From Clostridia bacterium (GTDB lineage: Bacteria > Bacillota > Clostridia > Oscillospirales > Acutalibacteraceae): a stretch of DNA of 5,737 nucleotides. The position numbers were made by a program, and so were the translations under genes. The stretch's first letter is position 1. Each line of letters starts with the position of its first letter. Positions 1-5,737 of this stretch are shown in pieces. The stretch covers positions 1-5,737 of the forward strand of contig JAFYNC010000194.1 of the NCBI GenBank assembly GCA_017549905.1, written 5' to 3'. The notes under the pieces were generated by a model. The model was not told the origin of the DNA, ran no database searches, and saw only the letters and a program-made list of their open reading frames with translations.

Positions 1-1
1 A

Positions 2-1543
2 AAAATTGATTTCAAAGAGGAAACCGAGAAATTTACTCAAAAATTAGAAGAGGATGAGAATATTAGTTGCAGTTATGTTTTCCCGCCTCTTAGCCTTTTA
101 AAATCTATGGATTCGTTAAATCCTAATGCGGCAGCCGGCGCTGAGGTTACAGCGGAGCATCTTGTTGAAACTCTAAGAAGCTTTGGGGTTGAAACTAGAA
201 TAGTAAATATAAGCCGAGGACCAACTGTTACAAGATATGAACTACAACCTTGTGCAGGTGTAAAAATCAGTAAGATTACTAATCTTGCAGATGATATTGC
301 GCTTAATCTTGCTACCGCAGGCGTAAGAATTGAAGCGCCTATTCCAAATAAGGCGGCAGTGGGTATTGAAGTGCCTAATAAATCCAGTGATATAGTGGGT
401 GTAAGGGGCATTTTTGAATCCCCCGAATTTACATCTGCTAAAAGCAAACTGACTGTTGCTTTAGGTAGAGATATAGGTGGTAATGCAGTAGTAGCGGATA
501 TAGCTAAAATGCCTCACGGACTAATTGCCGGTGCTACAGGCTCAGGTAAATCGGTATGTATAAATACCATAATTATGAGCATCCTTTATAAAGCAACACC
601 CGAAGAAGTAAAACTTTTAATGATTGACCCTAAGGTTGTTGAACTTGGAATTTATAATGGAATTCCGCATTTGCTTGTTCCTGTTGTAACCGACCCGAGA
701 AAAGCTTCAGGCGCTCTTGGCTGGGCAGTAACAGAAATGGAAAAGCGTTATAAAATGTTTGCTGACCGCGGTGTGCGTGACCTTGCGGGCTATAACAAAT
801 TTGTTGAATCTCTTCCAGAAGAAGAAAGAGAAGATGTTGAAAAAATGCCTCATATCGTCATAATTATTGACGAGCTTGCAGACCTTATGATGACAGCTCC
901 TAACGAGGTTGAGGATTCTATTAACCGTATTGCCGCTAAGGCGAGAGCTGCGGGTATGCACCTTATAATTGCTACACAACGTCCCTCTGTTGATGTTGTT
1001 ACAGGTGTAATTAAGGCAAATATACCAACACGTATTGCATTTGCGGTTTCAAGCCAGATAGATAGTAGAACTATTCTTGACTCAGCAGGTGCAGAAAAAC
1101 TTCTTGGTAGAGGCGATATGCTATTTAGCCCTGTTGGCTCCACTAAGCCAAACCGTATTCAAGGCTGTTTTGTGAGCGATGAAGAGGTTGAGGCTGTTGT
1201 TGATTATATTAAGGGGGACAGAACTGCTGATTATGACGATAATGTTATGGTAGAAATTGAGCGTCAGGCGGCGGTTGAAAAGAAACAGAAGACAGGACTT
1301 ATTGAAGATGGTCCTGACGAAGACCCAATGCTTAAAGAAGCAATACAGATTATTGTAGAAAACGGTATGGCTTCAACATCTTTCCTGCAAAGAAAGCTTA
1401 AACTTGGCTATGCAAGAGCAGGAAGAATAATAGATGAAATGGAGCAACGCGGAATAGTAGGCCCTTATGAGGGTTCAAAGCCGCGAAAGGTACTTATAAC
1501 TAAAGAACAGCTTATGGAAATGGAAGCCGGCGGAGAGGATTAA
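2..1543 (+). CDS. ftsK: DNA translocase FtsK/SpoIIIE, C-terminal part (5' end outside window)
   Basis: ATP-driven, membrane-anchored DNA pump that moves chromosomal DNA through the closing division septum; in spore formers the SpoIIIE form also loads the forespore. The frame is open to the first base and codes for FtsK residues before any Met (YVFPPLSLL at bases 74-100), so the ATG at 107 is internal and the true start is upstream. The 513 visible residues contain the alpha domain, Walker A GATGSGKS (bases 530-553, visible residues 177-184), Walker [14 protein letters not shown] with Asp/Glu at bases 869-874, the [12 protein letters not shown] segment, and a C-terminal gamma winged helix (about residues 440-503, ending [15 protein letters not shown]) that reads polar DNA motifs. 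The N-terminal four-helix membrane domain must lie outside. No frameshift or lost motif is seen. The next gene starts 3 bases after the stop. Family assignment is certain; whether it acts in vegetative division, sporulation or both cannot be told from this part. Confidence 0.97.
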   Translation, partial: KIDFKEETEKFTQKLEEDENISCSYVFPPLSLLKSMDSLNPNAAAGAEVTAEHLVETLRSFGVETRIVNISRGPTVTRYELQPCAGVKISKITNLADDIALNLATAGVRIEAPIPNKAAVGIEVPNKSSDIVGVRGIFESPEFTSAKSKLTVALGRDIGGNAVVADIAKMPHGLIAGATGSGKSVCINTIIMSILYKATPEEVKLLMIDPKVVELGIYNGIPHLLVPVVTDPRKASGALGWAVTEMEKRYKMFADRGVRDLAGYNKFVESLPEEEREDVEKMPHIVIIIDELADLMMTAPNEVEDSINRIAAKARAAGMHLIIATQRPSVDVVTGVIKANIPTRIAFAVSSQIDSRTILDSAGAEKLLGRGDMLFSPVGSTKPNRIQGCFVSDEEVEAVVDYIKGDRTADYDDNVMVEIERQAAVEKKQKTGLIEDGPDEDPMLKEAIQIIVENGMASTSFLQRKLKLGYARAGRIIDEMEQRGIVGPYEGSKPRKVLITKEQLMEMEAGGED

Positions 1544-1549
1544 GTTTTG
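1530..1549 (+). promoter_or_regulatory. Ribosome binding site and TTG start of the MBL-fold gene
   Basis: A purine-rich GGAGAGG (1532-1538) lies inside the last codons of ftsK, 8 bases before TTG at 1547-1549. No ATG or GTG occurs in this frame near the 5' end, and the first ATG in frame lies about 155 codons in, past the catalytic motifs. TTG is therefore the only plausible start. Overlap of the site with ftsK implies translational linkage of the two genes. Confidence 0.8.
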
Positions 1550-2449
1550 AAGAAGACGGGTAAAAATTCACTTGCAGCTATAGTAACAGGTTTAGTTTGT
1601 ACAATAATATTTGGCATTATTTTTGCGCAAAATGCAGGTATTTTTAGCAAAAAAGGAATTGTTTTTTCACCGTCCGAATTTAATACATCCGATGATTTTG
1701 TTAAAGTTATAGATGTTGGTCAAGGCGATAGTATTCTAATTTACAGCAATGAATATTCCTTACTTGTTGATACGGGAATTTCAGATAATGCTAATAATCT
1801 TTGTGCGGTACTTGACCGATGTGAGATTGATACAATAGATGTTCTTTTGCTGACTCACCTTGATAGTGACCACACAGGCGGTATTTCAAGAGTGTGCGAA
1901 ATATACGGAATTTCAAATCTTATTTTGCCTGAGCTTTCGGTTGAAAGCGAGGGATTACCTGCGGCTGAAATTGCTATTAATAAGGTAGCAAAATCAGGCG
2001 GCGAAATTCTAATGGCAAAGCAGGGTATGAATTTTGAAATCGGTGAGTTTAATGTTACGGTTATAGGCTGCTATACCGATTTAAAGGACGAAAACAGCCG
2101 TTCTGTAATTACAATGGCAGAGATAGACGGCAAGAAATTTCTTCTCACAGGAGATATGAGTGCTAAAACCGAAAAAGAAATGATAAATGATGGGATAAAC
2201 TTTAAATGTGATGTTTTAAAGGTAGCTCATCATGGAAGCAGTTCTTCTTCAACCGATGATTTTCTTAAAAAAGCAAAACCGCGTTATGCGGCTATTTCTG
2301 TTGGCGCATATAATAGCTATGGACATCCGCATAACAATGTTTTAGCTGCTTTAAATTATTATGGTGCGAAAACTTTTCGCACTGATTTAAGCGGAGATAT
2401 AACCTTTTTAGTTAAAGAGGGAAAAATATCTGTGAATACATCAAATTAA
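1547..2449 (+). CDS. Membrane-anchored ComEC-like metallo-beta-lactamase-fold hydrolase
   Basis: Predicted metal-dependent hydrolase of 300 residues; substrate unknown. Residues 8-28 form one hydrophobic segment after a KKTGK start, so the protein is probably anchored with the catalytic domain outside the membrane. The rest matches the C-terminal MBL domain of ComEC/Rec2: DVGQGDS (56-62), the metal site THLDSDH (H104, D106, D108, H109), N183/S184 before the fifth strand, TGD (D203), AHHGS (H228, H229) and a terminal NSYGHPH (256-262). All metal ligands expected for the fold are present, so it looks active. The ComEC channel domain and OB domain are missing: this is a stand-alone secreted or surface relative, not a truncated comEC, since it has its own anchor, start and stop. 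It sits 3 bases after ftsK and 16 before asnB, so it is almost surely cotranscribed with both. Relatives of this type are generally annotated only as MBL-fold or ComEC/Rec2-family hydrolases. A nuclease role on exported DNA is speculation. Confidence 0.88.
   Translation: MKKTGKNSLAAIVTGLVCTIIFGIIFAQNAGIFSKKGIVFSPSEFNTSDDFVKVIDVGQGDSILIYSNEYSLLVDTGISDNANNLCAVLDRCEIDTIDVLLLTHLDSDHTGGISRVCEIYGISNLILPELSVESEGLPAAEIAINKVAKSGGEILMAKQGMNFEIGEFNVTVIGCYTDLKDENSRSVITMAEIDGKKFLLTGDMSAKTEKEMINDGINFKCDVLKVAHHGSSSSSTDDFLKKAKPRYAAISVGAYNSYGHPHNNVLAALNYYGAKTFRTDLSGDITFLVKEGKISVNTSN
2364..2382. repeat. Perfect 9-bp inverted repeat inside the MBL-fold gene
   Basis: GTGCGAAAA and its exact complement TTTTCGCAC are separated by a single C. 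It lies within the coding region for residues around GAKTFRT, near the 3' end of the gene. It could fold as an 8-bp hairpin with a 3-base loop, or be an operator-like palindrome, but there is no U-tract and no recognised operator consensus. A chance origin is quite possible in a window of this size. Confidence 0.35.
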
Positions 2450-2465
2450 AAGGAGTGACAACTTT

Positions 2466-4307
2466 ATGTGTGGCTTTGTAGGATTTACAAACTACATAAA
2501 AGATGACGGAACAGTTCTCGAAAAAATGATGAACCGCATTGTTCACCGCGGTCCTGACTCTGCGGGAAAATTCGTTGACGGTGATGTTGCTTTAGGATTT
2601 AGAAGACTAAGCATTATCGACCTTGCAGAAGGCGATCAACCAATGTTCAACGAGGATAAAAGTTTAGTTCTTACCTTTAACGGTGAAATATATAATTTTA
2701 AAGATTTACGCGCCGAACTTTTAGAGGCGGGACATACCTTTGCCAATAATTCTGACAGTGAGGTTTTGCTTCACGGTTATGAAGAGTGGGGCGAGGAATT
2801 GGTAAAACGTCTTCGCGGTATGTTTGCATTTGTTATTTTTGACCGCAAGGAAAAATCTATCTTTGCCGCGCGTGATATGTTTGGAATTAAGCCATTTTAC
2901 TATACATTTATGGGCGAAAGTTTTATTTTTGGCTCAGAAATAAAGTCGTTCCTTGACCATCCCGATTTTAAAAAGGAATTCAACCACGAGGCATTGGCTC
3001 ATTATTTATCATTCCAATATTCTCCCGCAGAAGAAACCTTTTTCAAAAATGTGTTTAAGCTTCCGCCTGCGCATTATTTTACCTTTAAAAACGGTGAAAT
3101 GAATAAAGTGCGTTATTGGATGCCCGATTTTTCTGAAACCGAAGGTGTGTTAGAATATTTTGCAGACCTTACTGATGCTACTGTAAGAGAGTCTGTAGCG
3201 GCTCATAAAATTGCCGATGTTGAGGTTGGTTCTTTCCTTTCTTCAGGCATAGATTCAAGCTATATAGCTGAGGCTGCTAATGTTGATAAAACCTTTACAG
3301 TAGGCTTCGAAAGTCCAGATGGGGATAGATATAACGAAATTCATTTTGCTAAGGAATTTGCTGATACGATAAAGGTTGAAAATATTTCAAAGATTATTAC
3401 TCCTGAGGAATATTGGTATACTTTCCCTAAAATTCAGTATCATATGGACGAGCCTTTGGCAGATCCTGCCGCTATTGCTTTGTATTTTGTGAGCAAATTA
3501 GCAAGTGAGCATGTTAAGGTTGTAATGTCGGGTGAGGGGGCTGACGAGCTTTTTGGCGGATACAGAATATATCAAGAACCGATAACCCTTACCTTTTATG
3601 ATAAACTACCATTTAGCGTTCGACGTATCATATCTAAAATTTGTGAGCATTTACCTCAAAAGCACGGTATAAATTATCTTGTAAGACGTGGAAAAACCAT
3701 TGAAGAACGTTTCATTGGCAATGCAAATATTTTTTCTGTTAAAGAAAGAAATACACTTCTTAAGAACGTAATTGCTAAAAACGCGGCAGAGCCTAAAATA
3801 CTTTGCGATAAGTTCTATAGCGAGGTAAGGGATAAAGATACCGTTACCAAAATGCAGTATCTTGATATTAATATGTGGCTTATGGGTGATATTTTGCTTA
3901 AAGCTGATAAAACAAGTATGGCAAACTCTTTGGAACTTCGCGTTCCTTTCCTTGATAAAAAGGTTATGGAATTTGCATCTACTATTCCGCTAAAATGCAG
4001 AGTAAATACCCAAACAACCAAGTTGGCTCTTAGAAAAGCGGCAGAAAAAACTTTACCGAGAAGAACTGCCACCAAGGATAAATTGGGTTTCCCAGTTCCT
4101 ATCAGAGTATGGCTTAAAGAGGAACAGTATTATAATAGGGTAAAGGAAGCGTTTACTACCGATTATGCAAACGAATTTTTTGATACAGAAAAATTATTGC
4201 AGTTACTCGAAACTCACAAATCAGGCAAAGCAGATGTGAGTCGTAAAATTTGGACAGTTTATACCTTCCTTGTTTGGTACGAGCAGTTTTTTATTATTGA
4301 AAAATAA
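2466..4307 (+). CDS. asnB: Asparagine synthetase (glutamine-hydrolysing)
   Basis: Cytoplasmic enzyme that converts aspartate, ATP and glutamine to asparagine, AMP, pyrophosphate and glutamate. The 613 residues have both domains. The N-terminal Ntn glutaminase starts MCGFVGF with the nucleophile Cys2, which requires Met removal and fixes the start; RGPD (29-32), R47, NGEIYN (72-77), D97 and RGMFAF (117-122) form the glutamine pocket. The C-terminal synthetase has the PP-loop LSSGIDSS (258-265), SGEGADELFGGY (355-366) and the conserved closing segment around WTVYTFLVWYEQF. The PP-loop reads SSG rather than the common SGG, a variant I believe occurs in other clostridial homologues. Length is close to that of the Bacillus subtilis sporulation paralogue AsnO (about 614) as well as to other AsnB proteins, so length does not tell them apart. 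AGGAG at 2451-2455 lies 10 bases before the ATG. It is the last gene of the ftsK operon, followed by a terminator. A related amidotransferase for another substrate is possible but unlikely. Confidence 0.95.
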   Translation: MCGFVGFTNYIKDDGTVLEKMMNRIVHRGPDSAGKFVDGDVALGFRRLSIIDLAEGDQPMFNEDKSLVLTFNGEIYNFKDLRAELLEAGHTFANNSDSEVLLHGYEEWGEELVKRLRGMFAFVIFDRKEKSIFAARDMFGIKPFYYTFMGESFIFGSEIKSFLDHPDFKKEFNHEALAHYLSFQYSPAEETFFKNVFKLPPAHYFTFKNGEMNKVRYWMPDFSETEGVLEYFADLTDATVRESVAAHKIADVEVGSFLSSGIDSSYIAEAANVDKTFTVGFESPDGDRYNEIHFAKEFADTIKVENISKIITPEEYWYTFPKIQYHMDEPLADPAAIALYFVSKLASEHVKVVMSGEGADELFGGYRIYQEPITLTFYDKLPFSVRRIISKICEHLPQKHGINYLVRRGKTIEERFIGNANIFSVKERNTLLKNVIAKNAAEPKILCDKFYSEVRDKDTVTKMQYLDINMWLMGDILLKADKTSMANSLELRVPFLDKKVMEFASTIPLKCRVNTQTTKLALRKAAEKTLPRRTATKDKLGFPVPIRVWLKEEQYYNRVKEAFTTDYANEFFDTEKLLQLLETHKSGKADVSRKIWTVYTFLVWYEQFFIIEK

Positions 4308-4311
4308 ATTG

Positions 4312-4338
4312 AACGGTCATCGAAAGATGACCGTTTTT
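4312..4338 (+). terminator. Intrinsic terminator after asnB
   Basis: A perfect 10-bp stem (AACGGTCATC, 4312-4321, with GATGACCGTT, 4326-4335) is closed by a GAAA tetraloop of the stable GNRA type and runs into TTTTT (4334-4338). It starts 5 bases after the asnB stop and should separate the ftsK-MBL-asnB operon from sigG. Confidence 0.93.
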
Positions 4339-4373
4339 ATATTTCTTGAAAATGCAAGTGAAATATGTCGATA

Positions 4374-4389
4374 TAAAAAATATTTTTTA
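4374..4389. repeat. A-tract/T-tract palindrome upstream of the sigG promoter
   Basis: TAAAAAATATTTTTTA is a perfect 16-bp palindrome ending one base before the predicted -35 element of sigG. Such A/T tracts can bend DNA or act like an UP element, but in AT-rich intergenic DNA they also arise by chance. The rest of the stretch from 4339 to 4373 shows no gene or clear second promoter. Confidence 0.35.
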
Positions 4390-4390
4390 A

Positions 4391-4420
4391 GTTTATTCAT
4401 CCACACGAAAGGCAATAATG
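4391..4420 (+). promoter_or_regulatory. Predicted SigF-type (forespore) promoter of sigG
   Basis: GTTTA (4391-4395) fits the SigF -35 consensus GYWTA. After exactly 15 bases GGCAATAATG (4411-4420) fits the SigF -10 pattern GGNRANANTR at every fixed position (consensus quoted from memory). SigF is the early forespore sigma factor known to switch on sigG in Bacillus. Transcription would begin roughly at 4426-4428, giving a leader of only about 11-13 bases. No convincing second, SigG-type promoter (GMATR-N18-CATWHTA) for autoregulation was found between the terminator and the gene. Confidence 0.75.
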
Positions 4421-4425
4421 ATTTT

Positions 4426-4441
4426 AAGAGGTGTGGGTATG
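4426..4441 (+). promoter_or_regulatory. Ribosome binding site that decides the sigG start
   Basis: AAGAGGTG (4426-4433) differs from AGGAGGTG at one base; its AGG core ends 7 bases before ATG 4439. The in-frame ATG seven codons upstream (4418) lies inside the predicted -10 element and so should not be transcribed. Starting at 4439 also gives MYNNKVVICGVDTSKLP, which lines up with the start of Bacillus SigG. Confidence 0.8.
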
Positions 4442-5203
4442 TATAACAATAAAGTTGTAATATGCGGAGTGGACACTTCAAAGCTTCCGCTTTTAAAGGA
4501 AAAGGATAAGGAAAGGCTTTTGCGTGAAGCAAAATCGGGCAACAATAATGCAAGGGAAGAATTAATTAGTGGTAATTTGCGTTTAGTGCTAAGTGTTATA
4601 CAAAGGTTTACGGGCAGAGGCGAAAATCTTGATGATTTGTTTCAAGTAGGCTGTATAGGGCTTATAAAGTCTATAGATAATTTTGATGTCACACAGCAAG
4701 TGCGCTTCTCCACATACGCGGTGCCAATGATAATTGGTGAAATCAGAAGATATCTTAGAGATAACAGTGTAATCAGAGTTAGTCGTTCAATAAAGGATAC
4801 CGCATATAAAGCTATGCAAGCAAAGGAAAAACTTATGTCAGAAAGTCAAAACGAGCCTACTGTGAGCGAAATTGCAAAAGAACTTGGTATACCGAGGGCA
4901 GAGGTGGTAATTGCTCTTGAAAGTATCGTTAGTCCAATGTCGCTTTATGATCCTATTTATTCCGATGGGGGAGATACTATATATGTTCTTGACCAGTTGG
5001 GCGATAATAATGATGATAACAACTGGCTTGATGAAATTTCACTTAAAGAGGCAATAAAAGATTTAAGCGAGCGTGAAAAGCATATTTTAACCTTAAGGTT
5101 TATGCAGGGCAAAACACAAATGGAGGTTTCGCGCGAAATAGGTATTAGTCAGGCTCAGGTATCGCGACTTGAAAAGGGCGCACTTGATAAGATTAAAGCA
5201 TAA
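4439..5203 (+). CDS. sigG: RNA polymerase forespore sigma factor SigG
   Basis: Directs core RNA polymerase to late forespore genes, such as those for small acid-soluble proteins and germination receptors, after engulfment. The 254-residue product is collinear with Bacillus subtilis SigG (260). It carries the SigG-specific N-terminal block VICGVDTSKLP (7-17), region 2 with GNLRLVLSVIQRF (45-57), DDLFQVGCIGL (65-75) and FSTYAVPMIIGEIRRYLRD (90-108), region 3 with EPTVSEIAKELGIP (139-152) and SLYDPIYSDGGD (168-179), and region 4 with the helix-turn-helix GKTQMEVSREIGISQAQVSR (224-243). SigF, the closest alternative, lacks the N-terminal block, so SigG is a firm call. The residue aligned with Asn45 of the Bacillus protein is Ser44 here. 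The gene is monocistronic: terminators stand on both sides, and spoIIGA and sigE, its usual upstream neighbours, are absent. A longer reading from ATG 4418 (261 residues) is possible on paper but conflicts with the promoter. Confidence 0.95.
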   Translation: MYNNKVVICGVDTSKLPLLKEKDKERLLREAKSGNNNAREELISGNLRLVLSVIQRFTGRGENLDDLFQVGCIGLIKSIDNFDVTQQVRFSTYAVPMIIGEIRRYLRDNSVIRVSRSIKDTAYKAMQAKEKLMSESQNEPTVSEIAKELGIPRAEVVIALESIVSPMSLYDPIYSDGGDTIYVLDQLGDNNDDNNWLDEISLKEAIKDLSEREKHILTLRFMQGKTQMEVSREIGISQAQVSRLEKGALDKIKA

Positions 5204-5229
5204 AAAAATCGGTGTTTTCACCGATTTTT
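5204..5229 (+). terminator. Intrinsic terminator after sigG
   Basis: An 11-bp stem, AAAAATCGGTG (5204-5214) with CACCGATTTTT (5219-5229), closes on a TTTT loop and ends in a T-tract. It begins directly after the sigG stop codon. The matching A-tract on the left means it could also work on the other strand, but no converging gene is present. Confidence 0.92.
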
Positions 5230-5253
5230 ATTATATAATTATTTAAAATATAC

Positions 5254-5282
5254 TTGTTTATTACCAATAATTGTTTTATAAT
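5254..5282 (+). promoter_or_regulatory. Predicted SigA-type promoter of proB
   Basis: A perfect -10 TATAAT (5277-5282) lies 17 bases after TTGTTT (5254-5259), a weak -35 that keeps the TTG. Transcription would start near 5289, giving a leader of about 35 bases. No T-box, riboswitch or attenuator-like hairpin fits in the leader, so control by a proline-sensing RNA is not supported here. Confidence 0.65.
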
Positions 5283-5323
5283 GATAAAAAAGGTTTTAAA
5301 TGTTTTTAAAAGAGGAATTACAA

Positions 5324-5737
5324 ATGAGAATTGTTATAAAAATCGGAACTTCAACCTTGGCTCATAGCACAGGCAGAATAAATATTCGCAGAGTGGAAGA
5401 ACTTTGCAAGGTGATTAGTGATTTAAAAAATGCGGGACATGAAATAATTCTTGTATCCTCAGGTGCTATCGGAATGGGTGTTGGAAAGTTATCTTTAAAC
5501 GGTAAGCCAACTGATATTCCTACAAAGCAAGCGGCAGCAGCGGTTGGACAATGTGAACTTATGTATGTATATGATAAACTTTTTTCTGAATATAATCACA
5601 CTGTTGCTCAAATTCTTATTACAGGCGCTGATGTTGAGCACCCCGAGCGCAGAGAAAACTTTGAAAACACAATGCGCAGACTTTTAGAACTCAAGGTGCT
5701 TCCTATTGTAAACGAAAACGATTCTATTGCAACTGAT
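5324..5737 (+). CDS. proB: Glutamate 5-kinase, N-terminal part (3' end outside window)
   Basis: Phosphorylates the gamma-carboxyl of glutamate with ATP, the first and normally proline-inhibited step of proline synthesis in the cytoplasm. The frame stays open from ATG 5324 to the last base, giving 138 residues of an amino acid kinase domain (about half of the roughly 260-residue kinase core). It shows the ATP-site start RIVIKIGTS (2-10), the glycine-rich VSSGAIGMGVGKL (44-56), TKQAAAAVGQ (67-76) and PIVNENDSIATD (127-138), in which the NEND residues (130-133) belong to the glutamate site. The order and spacing match Escherichia coli ProB well, so UMP or aspartate kinases are excluded. AGAGGA (5311-5316) lies 7 bases before the ATG and supports the start. 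It has its own promoter and is the first gene of a new unit; proA commonly follows proB but is beyond the window. Whether the protein has the C-terminal PUA domain cannot be seen. Confidence 0.95.
   Translation, partial: MRIVIKIGTSTLAHSTGRINIRRVEELCKVISDLKNAGHEIILVSSGAIGMGVGKLSLNGKPTDIPTKQAAAAVGQCELMYVYDKLFSEYNHTVAQILITGADVEHPERRENFENTMRRLLELKVLPIVNENDSIATD

Noticed and set aside
107..109. ATG at 107 as the start of ftsK
   Set aside because: The frame is open upstream to the window edge and codes for conserved FtsK residues (YVFPPLSLL), so this Met is internal.
73..447. Open frame of 124 codons on the minus strand
   Set aside because: It lies wholly within ftsK, shows no domain pattern or ribosome site, and is an antisense shadow.
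707..1143. Two overlapping minus-strand open frames (707-979 and 850-1143)
   Set aside because: Both are antisense to the conserved ATPase core of ftsK, overlap one another and have no recognisable product.
3815..4075. Minus-strand open frame inside asnB
   Set aside because: Antisense shadow of the synthetase domain, with no supporting start signals.
4346..4377. SigA-like promoter TTGAAA plus an AT-rich -10 upstream of sigG
   Set aside because: The only -10 candidates (GATATA or TATAAA) are poor or stand 18-20 bases away; the SigF-type match downstream is much better.
4418..4420. ATG at 4418 as the start of sigG
   Set aside because: It lies inside the predicted -10 box, has a weaker ribosome site (GAAAGG), and adds seven residues not found at the start of Bacillus SigG.
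4317..4553. Minus-strand open frame across the asnB-sigG gap
   Set aside because: It would start inside sigG and run through the sigG promoter and the terminator hairpin. The product has no domain pattern and no promoter or ribosome site supports it.
5289..5323. Regulatory RNA (T-box or riboswitch) in front of proB
   Set aside because: The leader is only about 35 bases, AT-rich and unstructured, too short for a T-box or a known riboswitch.

Overview
The window reads as ordinary chromosome of an AT-rich, endospore-forming Firmicute of the class Clostridia. The strongest evidence is a complete gene for the forespore sigma factor SigG. Strong AGGAGG-like ribosome sites, U-tailed hairpin terminators and close relatedness of every product to Firmicute families agree with this. 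The exact genus cannot be read from the sequence; an uncultured Oscillospiraceae/Ruminococcaceae-type anaerobe is a guess. All genes are on the + strand.

Layout. (1) Bases 2-1543 are the C-terminal 513 residues of an FtsK/SpoIIIE DNA translocase, whose start lies before the window. (2) Bases 1547-2449 encode a membrane-anchored metallo-beta-lactamase-fold protein resembling the C-terminal hydrolase domain of the competence protein ComEC, without the ComEC channel; it starts with TTG. (3) Bases 2466-4307 encode a glutamine-hydrolysing asparagine synthetase. These three are spaced by 3 and 16 bases and end at a strong intrinsic terminator (4312-4338), so they look like one operon. (4) Bases 4439-5203 encode sigG, preceded by a very good match to a SigF-type forespore promoter (4391-4420) and followed by its own terminator (5204-5229). 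(5) From 5324 to the window end runs the first 138 codons of glutamate 5-kinase (proB), with a SigA-type promoter at 5254-5282.

How the parts relate. SpoIIIE-type translocases pump the chromosome into the forespore and SigG is the late forespore sigma factor, so two sporulation-related functions lie within 5 kb. They are nevertheless separate transcription units. The usual spoIIGA-sigE-sigG linkage is absent here: sigG stands alone between asnB and proB. The asparagine and proline genes are amino-acid biosynthesis; the role of the MBL-fold protein is unknown.

No mobile element, CRISPR array, tRNA/rRNA gene, phage gene or clearly novel multi-gene system was found. The points most worth a second look are the stand-alone sigG with its SigF-type promoter (which also decides the start codon), the stand-alone ComEC-like hydrolase joined to the translocase gene, and a Ser in place of a functionally discussed Asn in SigG.
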